The translations under genes and the position numbers were made by a program. Positions 17,420 through 27,478 of a DNA stretch of 64,000 nt are shown piece after piece. Where the stretch lies: assembly GCA_947474755.1 (NCBI GenBank), contig CANJJE010000001.1:310001-374000 (forward strand). The letters run 5' to 3'. Positions within the stretch are counted from its first letter, which is position 1, and each line of letters opens with the position of its first letter. Source of the DNA: Burkholderiales bacterium. GTDB lineage: Bacteria > Pseudomonadota > Gammaproteobacteria > Burkholderiales > Burkholderiaceae_C. The notes beneath the pieces were generated by a model, which saw nothing but the letters and a program-made list of their open reading frames with translations, ran no database searches and was not told the DNA's origin.

Positions 17420-19291
17420 ATGGCTCTCCTGCAAATTTCCGAACCTGGCGGCGCGCCGGATCCGCATCAGCGAAGAATCGCGGTCGGCATCGACCTCGGA
17501 ACTACGCATTCGCTGGTCGCCGCCGTGCGTCACGGCGTGGCTGAATGTCTGCCTGATTCGGCCGGCCGTGTGATCCTGCCTTCGGCCGTGCGCTATCTGC
17601 CGAATGGCCGCCGCCAGATCGGCTCCGACGCGCTGGCCGAGGCTGCCGCCGATCCGCACAACACACTGGTCTCGGTCAAGCGTTTCATGGGCCGCGGGCT
17701 GGCTGATATCTCGGACCGCGCCAAGCTGCCCTATGACTTCGTCGACGCGCCGGGCATGGTTCAGATCCGCACGGTCGACGGCATCAAGTCGCCGGTCGAG
17801 GTGTCGGCCGAGATCCTCGCCACGCTGCGCCAGCGCGCCGAAGACACTTTCGACGACGAGTTGTTCGGCGCCGTGGTCACCGTGCCAGCCTACTTCGACG
17901 ACGCGCAGCGGCAGGCCACGAAAGACGCCGCGCAGTTGGCCGGCCTGAACGTGCTTCGTCTGATCAACGAACCCACCGCTGCTGCAATCGCCTATGGCCT
18001 GGAGAACGGCTCCGAAGGTCTGTACGCTGTCTTTGACCTGGGCGGTGGCACGTTCGACATTTCGCTGCTGCGCCTGAGCGCCGGTGTGTTCGAGGTGGTG
18101 GCCACTGGCGGTGACTCGGCACTGGGGGGTGACGATTTCGACCATGCGCTGGCCGACTGGGCGCTGGCTCAAGCCGGACTGTCGGCCGAGTCGCCACAGG
18201 ACAAGCGCGCGGTGCTGGTCGCCGCGCGGGCGGCCAAAGAGAAGCTGTCTTCAGCCGACCATGCCACGCTGGCGTGCCCCATTTCCAGCGGCAACCGTGG
18301 CCCGACCGAACTGTCGGTGCGGGTCACTCGCGACCAATACGATGCGATAACGCTCCACTTGGTCTCGCGCACGGTCTCCATTCTGCGCAAGCTGCTGCGC
18401 GATGCGAAGACCGACAACTCGGCAGTTCAGGGCGTCGTGATGGTCGGTGGTTCAACGCGCATGCCAGCGGTGCAGACCGCGGTGGCCGATTTCTTCGGCA
18501 AGGCGCCGCTGAACAACCTGAACCCTGATGAAGTGGTGGCCCTGGGCGCAGCTCTTCACGCCAACACTCTTGCAGGTAACGCCGGTGCTGAAGAGATGCT
18601 GCTCCTCGACGTGATCCCGCTGTCGCTCGGCCTCGAGACGATGGGCGGTCTGGTCGAGCGCATCATCCCCCGCAACAGTTCCATTCCTACCGCGCGCGCG
18701 CAGGACTTCACCACCTTCAAGGACGGCCAGACGGCGCTCGCCATCCATGTGGTGCAGGGCGAGCGCGAACTGGTCAGCGACTGCCGCTCGCTCGCCCGGT
18801 TCGAATTGCGTGGCATCCCGCCAATGGCGGCCGGCGCGGCGCGCATCCGCGTCAGCTTCACCGTCGATGCCGATGGCATGCTCAGTGTCGCCGCTCGTGA
18901 GGAAGGCTCGGGCGTCGAGGCCTCGATCGCAGTGAAGCCCAGCTACGGCCTGGCTGACGAGGACATCGCCCGCATGCTCAGGGAGAGCTTCACCACAGCC
19001 GAGGTTGACATGAAAGAGCGGGCGCTGCGCGAATCGCGCGTCGAGGCCGAGCGGATGACTCTGGCCACACGTGCGGCGCTGGCCGCCGACGGCGATCTGC
19101 TGGACGCGCAAGGCATCGCGGCCATCGAAGTCATGCTGGGCAGAGTGGAAGCTGCTCGCCAGGGCATCGACCACCGCGCGATAGACGACGCCGTCGAAGC
19201 GCTCGCGAACGGCACCGAAGCCTTCGCTGCCCACCGGATGAACCGCGGTATCCGCAAGGCGCTGGCCGGTCGCCGCGTCACCGAGGTCTGA
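17420..19291 (+). CDS. hscA: Fe-S chaperone HscA (Hsp70 family)
   Basis: 623 residues. The Hsp70 ATPase signatures are [34 protein letters not shown] and [14 protein letters not shown]. The substrate-binding domain begins after [20 protein letters not shown]. It binds the LPPVK motif of IscU and drives cluster release with HscB. ATG at 17420 lies four bases after hscB; the frame is open upstream but that part belongs to hscB. Confidence 0.96.
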   Translation: MALLQISEPGGAPDPHQRRIAVGIDLGTTHSLVAAVRHGVAECLPDSAGRVILPSAVRYLPNGRRQIGSDALAEAAADPHNTLVSVKRFMGRGLADISDRAKLPYDFVDAPGMVQIRTVDGIKSPVEVSAEILATLRQRAEDTFDDELFGAVVTVPAYFDDAQRQATKDAAQLAGLNVLRLINEPTAAAIAYGLENGSEGLYAVFDLGGGTFDISLLRLSAGVFEVVATGGDSALGGDDFDHALADWALAQAGLSAESPQDKRAVLVAARAAKEKLSSADHATLACPISSGNRGPTELSVRVTRDQYDAITLHLVSRTVSILRKLLRDAKTDNSAVQGVVMVGGSTRMPAVQTAVADFFGKAPLNNLNPDEVVALGAALHANTLAGNAGAEEMLLLDVIPLSLGLETMGGLVERIIPRNSSIPTARAQDFTTFKDGQTALAIHVVQGERELVSDCRSLARFELRGIPPMAAGAARIRVSFTVDADGMLSVAAREEGSGVEASIAVKPSYGLADEDIARMLRESFTTAEVDMKERALRESRVEAERMTLATRAALAADGDLLDAQGIAAIEVMLGRVEAARQGIDHRAIDDAVEALANGTEAFAAHRMNRGIRKALAGRRVTEV

Positions 19292-19295
19292 ACAG

Positions 19296-19634
19296 ATGCC
19301 TGTCATCAAGATACTGCCGCACGCCCAATACTGCCCGCAGGGCACCGAGATCAGCGCGCCACCCGGCACCTCGATTTGTGAAGCGCTGCTGGAAAACGGC
19401 ATCGAGATCGAGCACGCCTGCGAGATGAGCTGCGCCTGCACCACCTGCCATGTGGTGGTGCGCCAGGGTTTCGCGTCGCTGGGCGAAATGGACGAAACCG
19501 AAGAAGACCTGCTCGACCGTGCCTGGGGCCTGGAACCCAATTCACGCCTGTCTTGTCAGGCCATCCTGTCGCAGCAGGACGTCACGATCGAGATCCCGAA
19601 GTACACGATCAATCACGCGAAGGAAGTGCACTAG
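19296..19634 (+). CDS. fdx: ISC-type [2Fe-2S] ferredoxin
   Basis: 112 residues, adrenodoxin-type fold. The four ligands follow C-x5-C-x2-C-xn-C: Cys42, Cys48, Cys51 and Cys87. It supplies electrons for cluster assembly on IscU. It starts four bases after hscA and is the last gene of the operon. An iscX gene, which often follows fdx, is not present; tsaD comes next. Confidence 0.96.
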   Translation: MPVIKILPHAQYCPQGTEISAPPGTSICEALLENGIEIEHACEMSCACTTCHVVVRQGFASLGEMDETEEDLLDRAWGLEPNSRLSCQAILSQQDVTIEIPKYTINHAKEVH

Positions 19635-19692
19635 TGCATTGAACTGCCACGGATTCAGAGCCGGGCCAAGCTTCCACATCTACACTCGAAGC

Positions 19693-20724
19693 ATGATTTT
19701 CCTGGGCATCGAATCCTCGTGCGACGAGACCGGCGTCGCCCTGATCGAAGCCGACGTCGAGGGCATTCCCCGACTGCGTGGACAGGCGCTTTACAGCCAG
19801 ATCGACATGCACCGTGCCTATGGCGGCGTCGTACCCGAACTAGCCTCGCGAGACCACATCCGCCGCGTGCTGCCGCTGACCCGTGAGGTGATGCGAGATG
19901 CTCATGCCGAGTTGTGCGACATCGACATGATCGCGTTCACCCGCGGGCCGGGGCTGGCCGGTGCGTTGCTGGTCGGCGCCGGGGTGGCTTGCGCGCTCGG
20001 TGCGTCTCTCGGTCGCCCGGTGCTGGGCGTGCACCACCTCGAAGGGCATCTGCTGTCGCCATTTCTGAGCGCTCAGCCGCCGACGTTTCCGTTCGTCGCG
20101 TTGCTGGTGTCGGGTGGGCACACGCAACTGATGCAGGTCGATGACGTCGGCGCCTACACCCTGCTCGGCGAGACCATCGACGATGCCGCTGGCGAGGCTT
20201 TCGACAAGTCGGCCAAGCTGCTGGGCCTGGGCTATCCCGGCGGCCCGGCGCTGGCGGAATTGGCCACACGCGGAGACCCTGCTCGCTTCGACCTGCCCAG
20301 GCCGATGCTGCGCAGCGGTGATCTGAGCTTCTCATTCGCCGGCCTGAAGACTGCAGTGATGGTGACGCTGCGAAAGCTGGGTCCGTCACCCAGCCCACAG
20401 GACCGAGCTGATCTGGCCGCCAGCACGCAGACGGCGATCGTCGACGTGCTGGTGCGCAAGTCACTTGCAGCCTTGCAATCGACCGGACTCGAACGGCTGG
20501 TGGTGGCTGGTGGCGTGGGTGCCAACACGATGCTGCGTCTGCGCCTGGGCGAGCAGGCGGCGCGTCGCCATTTCACGCTGCATTACCCGGAGCTGGCGCT
20601 GTGCACGGACAACGGCGCGATGATTGCGCTGGCCGCAGCAATGCGGTGGCAACGCCACTCGGCTGATGTCCGCATCTCCCCCGACTTCAGCGTGCGTCCA
20701 CGATGGCCGCTCGGGGCGCCCTGA
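19693..20724 (+). CDS. tsaD: tRNA t6A37 threonylcarbamoyltransferase TsaD
   Basis: 343 residues. It carries the Kae1/TsaD signatures: [14 protein letters not shown], the metal-binding [10 protein letters not shown] (HxxxH), [11 protein letters not shown] and [13 protein letters not shown]. With TsaB and TsaE it makes t6A at position 37 of ANN-decoding tRNAs. Start ATG at 19693 sits right before the conserved block. It lies 58 bases after fdx and may be read from the isc operon or its own promoter. Confidence 0.96.
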   Translation: MIFLGIESSCDETGVALIEADVEGIPRLRGQALYSQIDMHRAYGGVVPELASRDHIRRVLPLTREVMRDAHAELCDIDMIAFTRGPGLAGALLVGAGVACALGASLGRPVLGVHHLEGHLLSPFLSAQPPTFPFVALLVSGGHTQLMQVDDVGAYTLLGETIDDAAGEAFDKSAKLLGLGYPGGPALAELATRGDPARFDLPRPMLRSGDLSFSFAGLKTAVMVTLRKLGPSPSPQDRADLAASTQTAIVDVLVRKSLAALQSTGLERLVVAGGVGANTMLRLRLGEQAARRHFTLHYPELALCTDNGAMIALAAAMRWQRHSADVRISPDFSVRPRWPLGAP

Positions 20725-20730
20725 GCGGGC

Positions 20731-20736
20731 TATAAT
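20731..20736 (+). promoter_or_regulatory. Putative -10 box upstream of rpsO
   Basis: A perfect TATAAT lies seven bases after the tsaD stop and 124 bases before the rpsO start. The -35 region about 17 bases upstream (CCGCTC) is poor, so this is only a candidate sigma-70 promoter. The leader of more than 100 bases would leave room for the S15 translational autoregulation known in other bacteria, which I cannot confirm here. Confidence 0.45.
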
Positions 20737-20860
20737 CGACTGGCTGAGGACGAGAGTGTCCGCAGATTTCGCACGGCGCAGGAAGTTCCACCCGCGACCG
20801 CAAGTCCACACATGAGGTCCTCACGCTCTGCGCATGTCGGCTTCATCAGAAGGAAACACC

Positions 20861-21130
20861 ATGACCGCTAACGTTGCCGAAAAGGCAGAAATCGTCAAGG
20901 CCAATGCGCGTAGTGCCAACGACACCGGGTCTCCTGAAGTTCAGGTGGCTCTGTTGACTGCGCGGATCAATGAATTGACGCCGCATTTCAAGACGCACTT
21001 GAAAGACCACCACGGACGCCGTGGTTTGCTGAAGATGGTCAACACGCGCAAGAGCCTGTTGGCCTACCTGAAAGACCGCGACGCAGACCGCTACACCGCA
21101 CTGATCCAGAAGCTGGGTCTGCGCAAGTAA
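20861..21130 (+). CDS. rpsO: 30S ribosomal protein S15
   Basis: 89 residues, full length. Typical blocks are [36 protein letters not shown] and [13 protein letters not shown]-like [15 protein letters not shown]. It binds 16S rRNA in the platform of the small subunit. An AAGGAAA sits upstream of the ATG. The gene is followed by a strong hairpin and then pnp, the classical rpsO-pnp order. Confidence 0.98.
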   Translation: MTANVAEKAEIVKANARSANDTGSPEVQVALLTARINELTPHFKTHLKDHHGRRGLLKMVNTRKSLLAYLKDRDADRYTALIQKLGLRK

Positions 21131-21146
21131 GCTGCCGAGCGAAGCA

Positions 21147-21187
21147 AAGAGCCTGTCTGGGTCCCCAGCACAGGCTCTTCTCGTTTT
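21147..21187 (+). terminator. Rho-independent terminator between rpsO and pnp
   Basis: A long inverted repeat pairs AAGAGCCTGT-CTGGG with CCCAG-ACAGGCTCTT, giving a stem of about 15 pairs with one bulged base and a tiny loop, followed by CTCGTTTT. It starts 17 bases after the rpsO stop. It may be partial, as in other rpsO-pnp pairs, allowing some read-through. Confidence 0.85.
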
Positions 21188-21329
21188 GAGCCAGGTACCC
21201 AACGATGACGATGTGTCATTCCACAGGCGTTTGTCAGTGAACGTCGCTGGAATGGCATCGCGCCAGGATGCCGCAGCTCTGGGTTCGAAAGCGCCACCCG
21301 CAAGGCGCTGATCTCAACCGGAGACACAG

Positions 21330-23459
21330 ATGAGCATGTTCAACAAAGTCACCAAGACCTTCCAATGGGGTCAGCACACCGTCGTCCTGGAGACGGGCGA
21401 AATCGCCCGCCAGGCGGGCGGCGCGGTCATCGTCAACATCGAGGACACCGTGGTGCTCGCCACCGTGGTGGCCGCCAAGAACGCCAAGCCGGGCCAGGAC
21501 TTTTTCCCGCTGACTGTCGACTACATCGAAAAAACCTACGCCGCTGGCAAGATCCCCGGCAGCTTCTTCAAGCGCGAAGGCCGCCCGAGCGAACTGGAAA
21601 CGCTGACGTCGCGGCTGATCGATCGCCCATTGCGCCCCCTGTTCCCCGAAGGCTTCTACAACGAGGTGCAGGTCGTGGTGCACGTGCTGTCGTTGAATCC
21701 AGAGGTGTCGGCTGACATCGCTGCGCTGATCGGTTCCAGCGCCGCGCTGGCCATCTCAGGCATTCCGTTCGATGGCCCGATCGGCGCAGCACGTGTGGGC
21801 TACGTCAACGGCGACTATGTGCTGAACCCCGGCAAGACGCAGCTGCTCGATTCGGCGATGGATCTGGTCGTCGCTGGTACCCAGGCCGCTGTGCTGATGG
21901 TCGAGTCCGAAGCCAGGCAACTGAGCGAGGAGATCATGCTGGGCGGCGTGGTGTTCGGCCACGAACAGAGCAAGATCGCGATCGCCGCTATCAATGAGCT
22001 GGTGCGCGATGCCGGTAAGCCAGCTTGGGACTGGACAGCCCCTGCGAAGGACGAGCCTTTCATCGCCAGGGTCGTCGCCCTTGCCGAAGCGCCGTTGCGC
22101 GCGGCCTACCAGATCCGCTCCAAACAGGCGCGTACGCATGCAACGCGCGAGGTCACGGCGAACACGCTCGCCGCTTTGGCAGCTGAAGACGCCACTGTCG
22201 ACAAGGTCAAGGTCGAGAACGTTCTGTTCGACATCGAAGCCAAGATCGTTCGCAGCCAGATCCTGTCGGGCGAGCCACGCATCGACGGCCGCGATACACG
22301 CACTGTGCGCGCGATCGAGATCCGCAACAGCGTTCTGCCGCGCGTGCACGGCTCGTCGCTGTTCACCCGCGGTGAAACTCAGGCGCTGGTGGCGGCCACG
22401 CTAGGCACTGACCGCGATTCGCAGAAGATTGATGCGCTGGCTGGCGAGTTCAGCGAGCACTTCATGCTGCACTACAACATGCCGCCCTTCGCCACCGGTG
22501 AAACCGGCCGCGTCGGTACGCCGAAGCGCCGCGAGATTGGCCACGGCCGTCTGGCCAAGCGCGCGCTGGTCGCGGTGTTGCCAGACCGCGCCGATTTCCC
22601 GTATTCGATGCGCGTGGTGTCGGAAATCACCGAGTCCAACGGTTCGTCCTCAATGGCTTCGGTATGCGGCGGCTGTCTGGCGCTCATGGATGCGGGCGTG
22701 CCGCTGACGGCGCACGTGGCGGGTATTGCGATGGGGCTGATCAAGGACGGCAATCGTTTTGCAGTGCTGACCGACATCCTCGGCGACGAAGATCATCTGG
22801 GCGACATGGACTTCAAGGTGGCTGGCACCACCGCTGGCGTGACTGCGCTGCAGATGGACATCAAGATCCAGGGCATCACGAAGGAAATCATGCAGGTGGC
22901 GCTGGCGCAGGCCAAGGAAGCGCGCTTGCATATCCTCGGCAAGATGGTCGAGGCGATGGGTTCGGCGAACACCGAGGTGTCGCAATTCGCTCCACGTCTG
23001 TACACGATGAAGATCAATCCGGAGAAGATCCGTGATGTGATCGGCAAGGGTGGTGCCACCATCCGTGCGTTGACTGAAGAGACGGGCACCACGATCGACA
23101 TCGGCGAAGACGGCACGATCACGATCGCCTCGACCGATGCAGACAAGGCCGCCCATGCGAAGAAGCGCATCGAGGAGATCACCGCCGAGGTCGAGATCGG
23201 CAAGGTCTACGAAGGTCCGATCGTCAAGATCCTGGACTTCGGTGCTCTGGTCAACCTTCTGCCTGGCAAGGATGGTCTGTTGCACATCAGTCAGATTGCG
23301 CACCAGCGCGTCGAGAAGGTTACCGACTTCCTGAAGGAAGGCCAGATCGTCAAGGTCAAGGTCCTCGAGACCGACGAGAAGGGCCGCGTCAAGCTGTCGA
23401 TGAAGGCGCTGATCGATCGCGACCAGCAGCCCGCGCCGGTGGCCAACGATCAGGAGTGA
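21330..23459 (+). CDS. pnp: Polyribonucleotide nucleotidyltransferase
   Basis: 709 residues. Two RNase PH domains ([34 protein letters not shown]) are separated by an alpha-helical domain, followed by a KH domain ([20 protein letters not shown], about residues 570-590) and an S1 domain ([20 protein letters not shown], about 635). It degrades RNA 3' to 5' using phosphate and is part of the degradosome. GGAGA precedes the ATG by about eight bases. Confidence 0.97.
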   Translation: MSMFNKVTKTFQWGQHTVVLETGEIARQAGGAVIVNIEDTVVLATVVAAKNAKPGQDFFPLTVDYIEKTYAAGKIPGSFFKREGRPSELETLTSRLIDRPLRPLFPEGFYNEVQVVVHVLSLNPEVSADIAALIGSSAALAISGIPFDGPIGAARVGYVNGDYVLNPGKTQLLDSAMDLVVAGTQAAVLMVESEARQLSEEIMLGGVVFGHEQSKIAIAAINELVRDAGKPAWDWTAPAKDEPFIARVVALAEAPLRAAYQIRSKQARTHATREVTANTLAALAAEDATVDKVKVENVLFDIEAKIVRSQILSGEPRIDGRDTRTVRAIEIRNSVLPRVHGSSLFTRGETQALVAATLGTDRDSQKIDALAGEFSEHFMLHYNMPPFATGETGRVGTPKRREIGHGRLAKRALVAVLPDRADFPYSMRVVSEITESNGSSSMASVCGGCLALMDAGVPLTAHVAGIAMGLIKDGNRFAVLTDILGDEDHLGDMDFKVAGTTAGVTALQMDIKIQGITKEIMQVALAQAKEARLHILGKMVEAMGSANTEVSQFAPRLYTMKINPEKIRDVIGKGGATIRALTEETGTTIDIGEDGTITIASTDADKAAHAKKRIEEITAEVEIGKVYEGPIVKILDFGALVNLLPGKDGLLHISQIAHQRVEKVTDFLKEGQIVKVKVLETDEKGRVKLSMKALIDRDQQPAPVANDQE

Positions 23460-23540
23460 GTTCAACGCACTGAGTCGTATTGGCCTGGGGCCGGGAGATC
23501 AGTGGCCCGGTTCCCTGGCGGCGACCGTTACCTCATCACA

Positions 23541-24527
23541 ATGAGAGTCATTGAAATCAGCGCCTTCGGGCCGCCCGAGGTGCTGCGGCTTGCCGAGTCC
23601 GCGACGCCGATTGCAGGCAAGGGGGAGGCTTTGATCGCTGTGTCAGCCTCGGGCATCAATCGGCCGGATGTGCTTCAGCGCAAGGGCTTGTATCCGCCGC
23701 CTGTCGGCGCGTCAGGTTTGCCTGGGCTGGAAGTGGCCGGCGTGATCGTGTCCGGAGACGTCGATGCGCTGCACGAGGCAGGCTTGCAGCTTGGCGACCG
23801 TGTCTGCGCCCTGGTCTCTGGCGGTGGCTATGCCGATCACTGCGTGGCGCCTGTCGGCCAATGTCTGCCGGTGCCCAACGGCTTGACCGACATCGAGGCC
23901 GCCAGCCTGCCCGAGACCTTCTTCACCGTCTGGTCCAACGTCTTCGATAGAGCTGAACTGAAGGCGGGTGAAACACTGCTGATCCAGGGGGGTAGCAGCG
24001 GCATCGGTGTCGCGGCGATCCAACTGGCCCGAGCGGCCGGCGCGACAGTGCTGGTCACCGTGGGGTCGGATGAGAAAGTGGCTGCCTGCAAGGCGCTGGG
24101 GGCAAACCATGCGATCAATTACCGCACCGAGGACTTTGCCGAGGCAGCTATGCGCCTGACGGCAGGCCGCGGCGTCGATGTCATCCTGGACATGGTCGCC
24201 GGCGACTACGTGGCACGTGAGGTGGGTTGTCTGGCTGAAGGCGGGCGTCTGGTGATCATCGCGGTCCAGGGGGGACGGCAGGCGATGTTCGATGCGGCCG
24301 CGTTGCTGACCCGCCGGCTGACGATCACCGGGTCGACTCTGCGTGGGCGCTCGATCGCGTTCAAATCGGCCATCGCGCGCGAATTGCGTGCCACCGCTTG
24401 GAAATGGATTGAGACGAGGGTGGTGAAACCCGTGGTATTCAAGGTATTTCCGGCGGCGCAAGCGGCGCAGGCACATGCATTGATGGAATCGAACCAACAT
24501 GTCGGAAAGCTGGTGCTGTCATGGTGA
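23541..24527 (+). CDS. NAD(P)H-quinone oxidoreductase, zeta-crystallin/PIG3 type
   Basis: 328 residues, medium-chain dehydrogenase/reductase family without zinc ligands. N-terminus MRVIEISAFGPPEVLRLAES; substrate part INRPDVLQRKGLYPPP; nucleotide-binding LLIQGGSSGIGVAAIQLARA; later RGVDVILDMVAGDY. PIG3-like enzymes reduce quinones with NADPH. The stop overlaps the tpiA start by seven bases, so it is co-translated with tpiA. ATG at 23541 was chosen because upstream codons are not family-like. Confidence 0.9.
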   Translation: MRVIEISAFGPPEVLRLAESATPIAGKGEALIAVSASGINRPDVLQRKGLYPPPVGASGLPGLEVAGVIVSGDVDALHEAGLQLGDRVCALVSGGGYADHCVAPVGQCLPVPNGLTDIEAASLPETFFTVWSNVFDRAELKAGETLLIQGGSSGIGVAAIQLARAAGATVLVTVGSDEKVAACKALGANHAINYRTEDFAEAAMRLTAGRGVDVILDMVAGDYVAREVGCLAEGGRLVIIAVQGGRQAMFDAAALLTRRLTITGSTLRGRSIAFKSAIARELRATAWKWIETRVVKPVVFKVFPAAQAAQAHALMESNQHVGKLVLSW

Positions 24528-25330
24528 GCCCCATGAACGCGCAGGTAACTGCAGGCCGGCTTCCCTTGGTCGTTGGCAACTGGAAGATGAACGGCACGCG
24601 GGTCACCAACGTCGAGTTGCTGGCGGCGTTGCGTGCGTCGGGGCCATTCGATGCCGAGGTCAGTGTGTGCTGCCCTTTCCCGTATCTGGCCGACGTTGCG
24701 ATGTCGCTGCAGGGCAGCGGTATCACCTGGGGAGCGCAGGACTGTTCGCAGCATGAGCCCGGCGCCTACACCGGTGAGGTGGCGGCAGTAATGCTGGCGG
24801 AATTCGGTTGCCGCCACGTTATCGTCGGCCACTCTGAACGCCGATCACAGCATGCCGAATCGGACACGCTGGTGGCAGAGAAGGCGCGTCTGGCGCTGGC
24901 TCACGGCCTGACACCAATCGTCTGCGTGGGTGAGACGCTTGCCGAGCGCGATGACGGCACGACCGAAGGTGTTGTCAAGCGTCAACTCTCGGCGGTCATT
25001 CACACACTGGGTCATTGCGTGTCGCAGATCGTCGTTGCCTACGAGCCGATCTGGGCCATCGGCACCGGTTTGACCGCATCTCCTCAGCAGGCGCAAGTGG
25101 TGCATTCGGTGCTGCGCGCGCAACTGGCGGCCGCCAGCACGCGGGCCATCGAGATGCGCCTTCTGTACGGCGGCAGTGTCAATGCAGGCAATGCGCAGGA
25201 GCTGTTCGCGCAGCCCGACATCGATGGGGCCTTGGTGGGCGGTGCCTCCCTCAAGGCGGCTGATTTTTCTGCCATTTGTCGCGCGGCGTCCCACGCCGCG
25301 CTGGGTTCTACTGGAAAGTCGAGAACATGA
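24521..25330 (+). CDS. tpiA: Triosephosphate isomerase
   Basis: 269 residues. Active-site residues are visible: Lys in VVGNWKMNG, His in VIVGHSERR and Glu in AYEPIWAIGTG; the phosphate-binding LLYGGSVN and DGALVGGASL are present. It interconverts glyceraldehyde-3-phosphate and dihydroxyacetone phosphate. It overlaps the quinone oxidoreductase upstream and secG downstream by a few bases. Confidence 0.97.
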   Translation: MVSPMNAQVTAGRLPLVVGNWKMNGTRVTNVELLAALRASGPFDAEVSVCCPFPYLADVAMSLQGSGITWGAQDCSQHEPGAYTGEVAAVMLAEFGCRHVIVGHSERRSQHAESDTLVAEKARLALAHGLTPIVCVGETLAERDDGTTEGVVKRQLSAVIHTLGHCVSQIVVAYEPIWAIGTGLTASPQQAQVVHSVLRAQLAAASTRAIEMRLLYGGSVNAGNAQELFAQPDIDGALVGGASLKAADFSAICRAASHAALGSTGKSRT

Positions 25331-25737
25331 ACTTGCTGTTGAATTTGGTGGTGGTGATTCAGATCCTGGCGGCTCTCGCCATGATCGGTCTGGTGCTTGT
25401 GCAGCACGGCAAGGGTGCCGATATGGGCGCATCATTCGGCAGCGGTGCCTCCGGCAGCCTGTTTGGTGCGACCGGCAGCGCGAATTTCCTGTCGCGATCG
25501 ACGGCCGTGTGTGCAGCGGTCTTCTTTGCCTGCACACTGTTCTTGGCTTACCTCGCCAATGACCGTACGCGGGGCCCCGCTGGCAGCGTGCTCGATCGCC
25601 CTGCGATCGAGACGCCTGCATCGGCACCCGCCACTGGCACCGCAACGCAGATTCCTGCAGCTGCAGGAAGCCTGTCGGCTCCTTCGGCATCTCCCGAACT
25701 ACCGGCCTCCGGTGCGGCAGCCATCCCGACCAAGTGA
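25327..25737 (+). CDS. secG: Preprotein translocase subunit SecG
   Basis: 136 residues. Two membrane helices (NLVVVIQILAALAMIGLVLV and AVFFACTLFLAYL) flank the conserved QHGKGADMGASFGSGASGSL loop. A Pro/Ala-rich tail of about 50 residues follows, as is common in betaproteobacteria. SecG assists SecYE in protein export. Its ATG overlaps the tpiA stop by four bases (ATGA). Confidence 0.95.
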   Translation: MNLLLNLVVVIQILAALAMIGLVLVQHGKGADMGASFGSGASGSLFGATGSANFLSRSTAVCAAVFFACTLFLAYLANDRTRGPAGSVLDRPAIETPASAPATGTATQIPAAAGSLSAPSASPELPASGAAAIPTK

Positions 25738-25740
25738 GCA

Positions 25741-25761
25741 GAGGCTCACTGAGTGAGCCTC
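25741..25761 (+). terminator. Hairpin after secG, possible terminator
   Basis: A perfect 9-bp stem (GAGGCTCAC / GTGAGCCTC) with a TGA loop begins three bases after the secG stop. It lacks a following T run, so it is either a weak or Rho-assisted terminator or an RNA 3'-end stabiliser. Confidence 0.45.
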
Positions 25762-25874
25762 ATCCAGGCGGGTCCTTTCTGTGACGATTCAGCCTTGTTT
25801 TGAGGGTAAAATTTTGGGCTGTGTTGCGATACGTGGCCTCGCAAAAATCTCGAGCCACAGCACAGTGTTGGCGA

Positions 25875-25959
25875 GCCGACGTGGTGAAATTGGTAGACAC
25901 GCTATCTTGAGGGGGTAGTGGCGAAAGCTGTGCGAGTTCGAGTCTCGCCGTCGGCACCA
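25875..25959 (+). tRNA. tRNA-Leu (anticodon GAG)
   Basis: A complete class II tRNA with encoded CCA. The acceptor stem pairs GCCGACG with CGTCGGC. The D-arm has GGTGAAATTGGTAGACAC, the anticodon stem CTATC/GGTAG encloses TTGAGGG with GAG at 25909-25911, a variable arm follows, and the T-arm contains GTTCGAGTC. It reads CUC and CUU codons. It lies between secG and nuoA, an arrangement common in Burkholderiales. Confidence 0.96.
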
Positions 25960-25966
25960 GGTTTTC

Positions 25967-25988
25967 GAGTGGCTCAAGCCACTCTTTT
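25967..25988 (+). terminator. Terminator after tRNA-Leu
   Basis: The stem GAGTGGC/GCCACTC with a TCAA loop and a following TTTT starts eight bases after the tRNA CCA end. It should end the tRNA transcript and separate it from nuoA, 30 bases further on, unless read-through feeds the nuo operon. Confidence 0.75.
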
Positions 25989-26017
25989 CAGTGATCTAAA
26001 GAGTATCCAAGGTCGTC

Positions 26018-26377
26018 ATGGATCTGCAGCCTTATTTGCCGGTGATCCTGTTCATAGTGGTCGGCGTATTGGTCGGTGTGGTGCCGCAGGTCCTCGGTTT
26101 TGCGCTTGGCCCCCATCGCCCGGACTCGGCGAAAAACTCGCCTTACGAATGCGGTTTTGAAGCCTTCGAAGACGCGCGGATGAAATTCGACGTGCGCTAC
26201 TACCTGGTGGCGATCCTGTTCATCTTGTTCGACCTGGAAATCGCTTTCCTCTTCCCGTGGGCAGTTTCGCTGCGCGAGATCGGCATGGCGGGTTTCTGGT
26301 CGATGATGTTGTTCCTCGGCATCCTGGTCGTGGGTTTCATCTACGAGTGGAAAAAAGGGGCGCTGGATTGGGAATGA
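26018..26377 (+). CDS. nuoA: NADH-quinone oxidoreductase subunit A
   Basis: 119 residues with three membrane helices. The conserved loop [20 protein letters not shown]-like segment ([20 protein letters not shown]) and [18 protein letters not shown] are present. It is part of the complex I membrane arm near the quinone chamber and the first gene of the 14-gene nuo operon. Confidence 0.97.
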   Translation: MDLQPYLPVILFIVVGVLVGVVPQVLGFALGPHRPDSAKNSPYECGFEAFEDARMKFDVRYYLVAILFILFDLEIAFLFPWAVSLREIGMAGFWSMMLFLGILVVGFIYEWKKGALDWE

Positions 26378-26380
26378 ACC

Positions 26381-26857
26381 ATGGGCATTGAAGGCGTTCT
26401 GAAGGAGGGCTTCGTCACAACGAGCCTGGACACCGTCATCAACTGGTCGAAGACTGGCTCCCTCTGGCCCATGACCTTCGGTCTGGCCTGTTGCGCGGTC
26501 GAGATGATGCATGCTGGTGCCGCTCGGTACGACATCGATCGTTTCGGCATGCTGTTCCGACCCAGCCCTCGTCAGAGCGATCTGATGATCGTCGCTGGCA
26601 CGCTGTGCAACAAGATGGCGCCTGCCCTGCGCAAGGTATACGACCAGATGGCCGAGCCCCGCTGGGTGCTGAGCATGGGCTCATGCGCGAATGGTGGTGG
26701 CTATTACCACTACAGCTACTCGGTGGTGCGCGGTTGTGACCGCATCGTTCCCGTTGATGTGTACGTGCCCGGATGCCCGCCCACGGCTGAGGCACTTTTG
26801 TACGGGATCCTGCAGCTTCAGGCCAAGATCCGCCGTGAAAACACCATTGCTCGCTGA
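26381..26857 (+). CDS. nuoB: NADH-quinone oxidoreductase subunit B
   Basis: 158 residues. It binds the terminal [4Fe-4S] cluster N2; ligands lie in [25 protein letters not shown] and [15 protein letters not shown]. It is a peripheral-arm subunit that passes electrons to quinone. It lies three bases after nuoA. Confidence 0.97.
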   Translation: MGIEGVLKEGFVTTSLDTVINWSKTGSLWPMTFGLACCAVEMMHAGAARYDIDRFGMLFRPSPRQSDLMIVAGTLCNKMAPALRKVYDQMAEPRWVLSMGSCANGGGYYHYSYSVVRGCDRIVPVDVYVPGCPPTAEALLYGILQLQAKIRRENTIAR

Positions 26858-26881
26858 TCGACGCATCCTGAGTCGCGCCCC

Positions 26882-27478
26882 ATGACCCAACTCGAAGCGC
26901 TCCAGCAGGCCCTTGAGGCTGTGCTGGGCTTGCAGGTGAAGACTCTGGTTCCCGATCGCGGCGAACTCACCATCACCGTGTCGGCGACCGATTACCTGCA
27001 GGTAGCGCTGGCGCTTCGCGATGATCCTGCGCTGCGTTTTGAGCAACTGATCGACCTGTGTGGCGTCGATTACTCTGAGTACCGTGATGAACCGTGGGAT
27101 GGCTTGCGCTTTTGCGTTGTCTCGCATCTGCTGTCGGTCAGCCTCAACTGGCGGTTGCGTCTGAAGGTGTTCTGCACAGATGACGAGGTGCCGTCAGTCG
27201 CGTCTTTGAACGAGGTTTGGAGTTCCGCCAACTGGTTCGAGCGCGAAGCCTTCGACCTTTACGGGATCATCTTCAACGGCCACCTCGACCTGCGCCGCAT
27301 CCTGACGGATTACGGCTTCATCGGCCACCCGTTCCGCAAGGACTTCCCGACCTCGGGCAACGTCGAGATGCGCTACGACCCCCAGAAGAAGCGGGTGATC
27401 TACCAGCCGGTCACGATCGAACCCCGCGACATCACGCCGCGGATCATTCGTGAAGACAACTACGGTGGTCTGCACTGA
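26882..27478 (+). CDS. nuoC: NADH-quinone oxidoreductase subunit C
   Basis: 198 residues, the 30-kDa subunit family. The signature [19 protein letters not shown] and [20 protein letters not shown] are present. It is separate from NuoD, unlike the fused NuoCD of enterobacteria. The stop overlaps the nuoD start by one base. Confidence 0.96.
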   Translation: MTQLEALQQALEAVLGLQVKTLVPDRGELTITVSATDYLQVALALRDDPALRFEQLIDLCGVDYSEYRDEPWDGLRFCVVSHLLSVSLNWRLRLKVFCTDDEVPSVASLNEVWSSANWFEREAFDLYGIIFNGHLDLRRILTDYGFIGHPFRKDFPTSGNVEMRYDPQKKRVIYQPVTIEPRDITPRIIREDNYGGLH

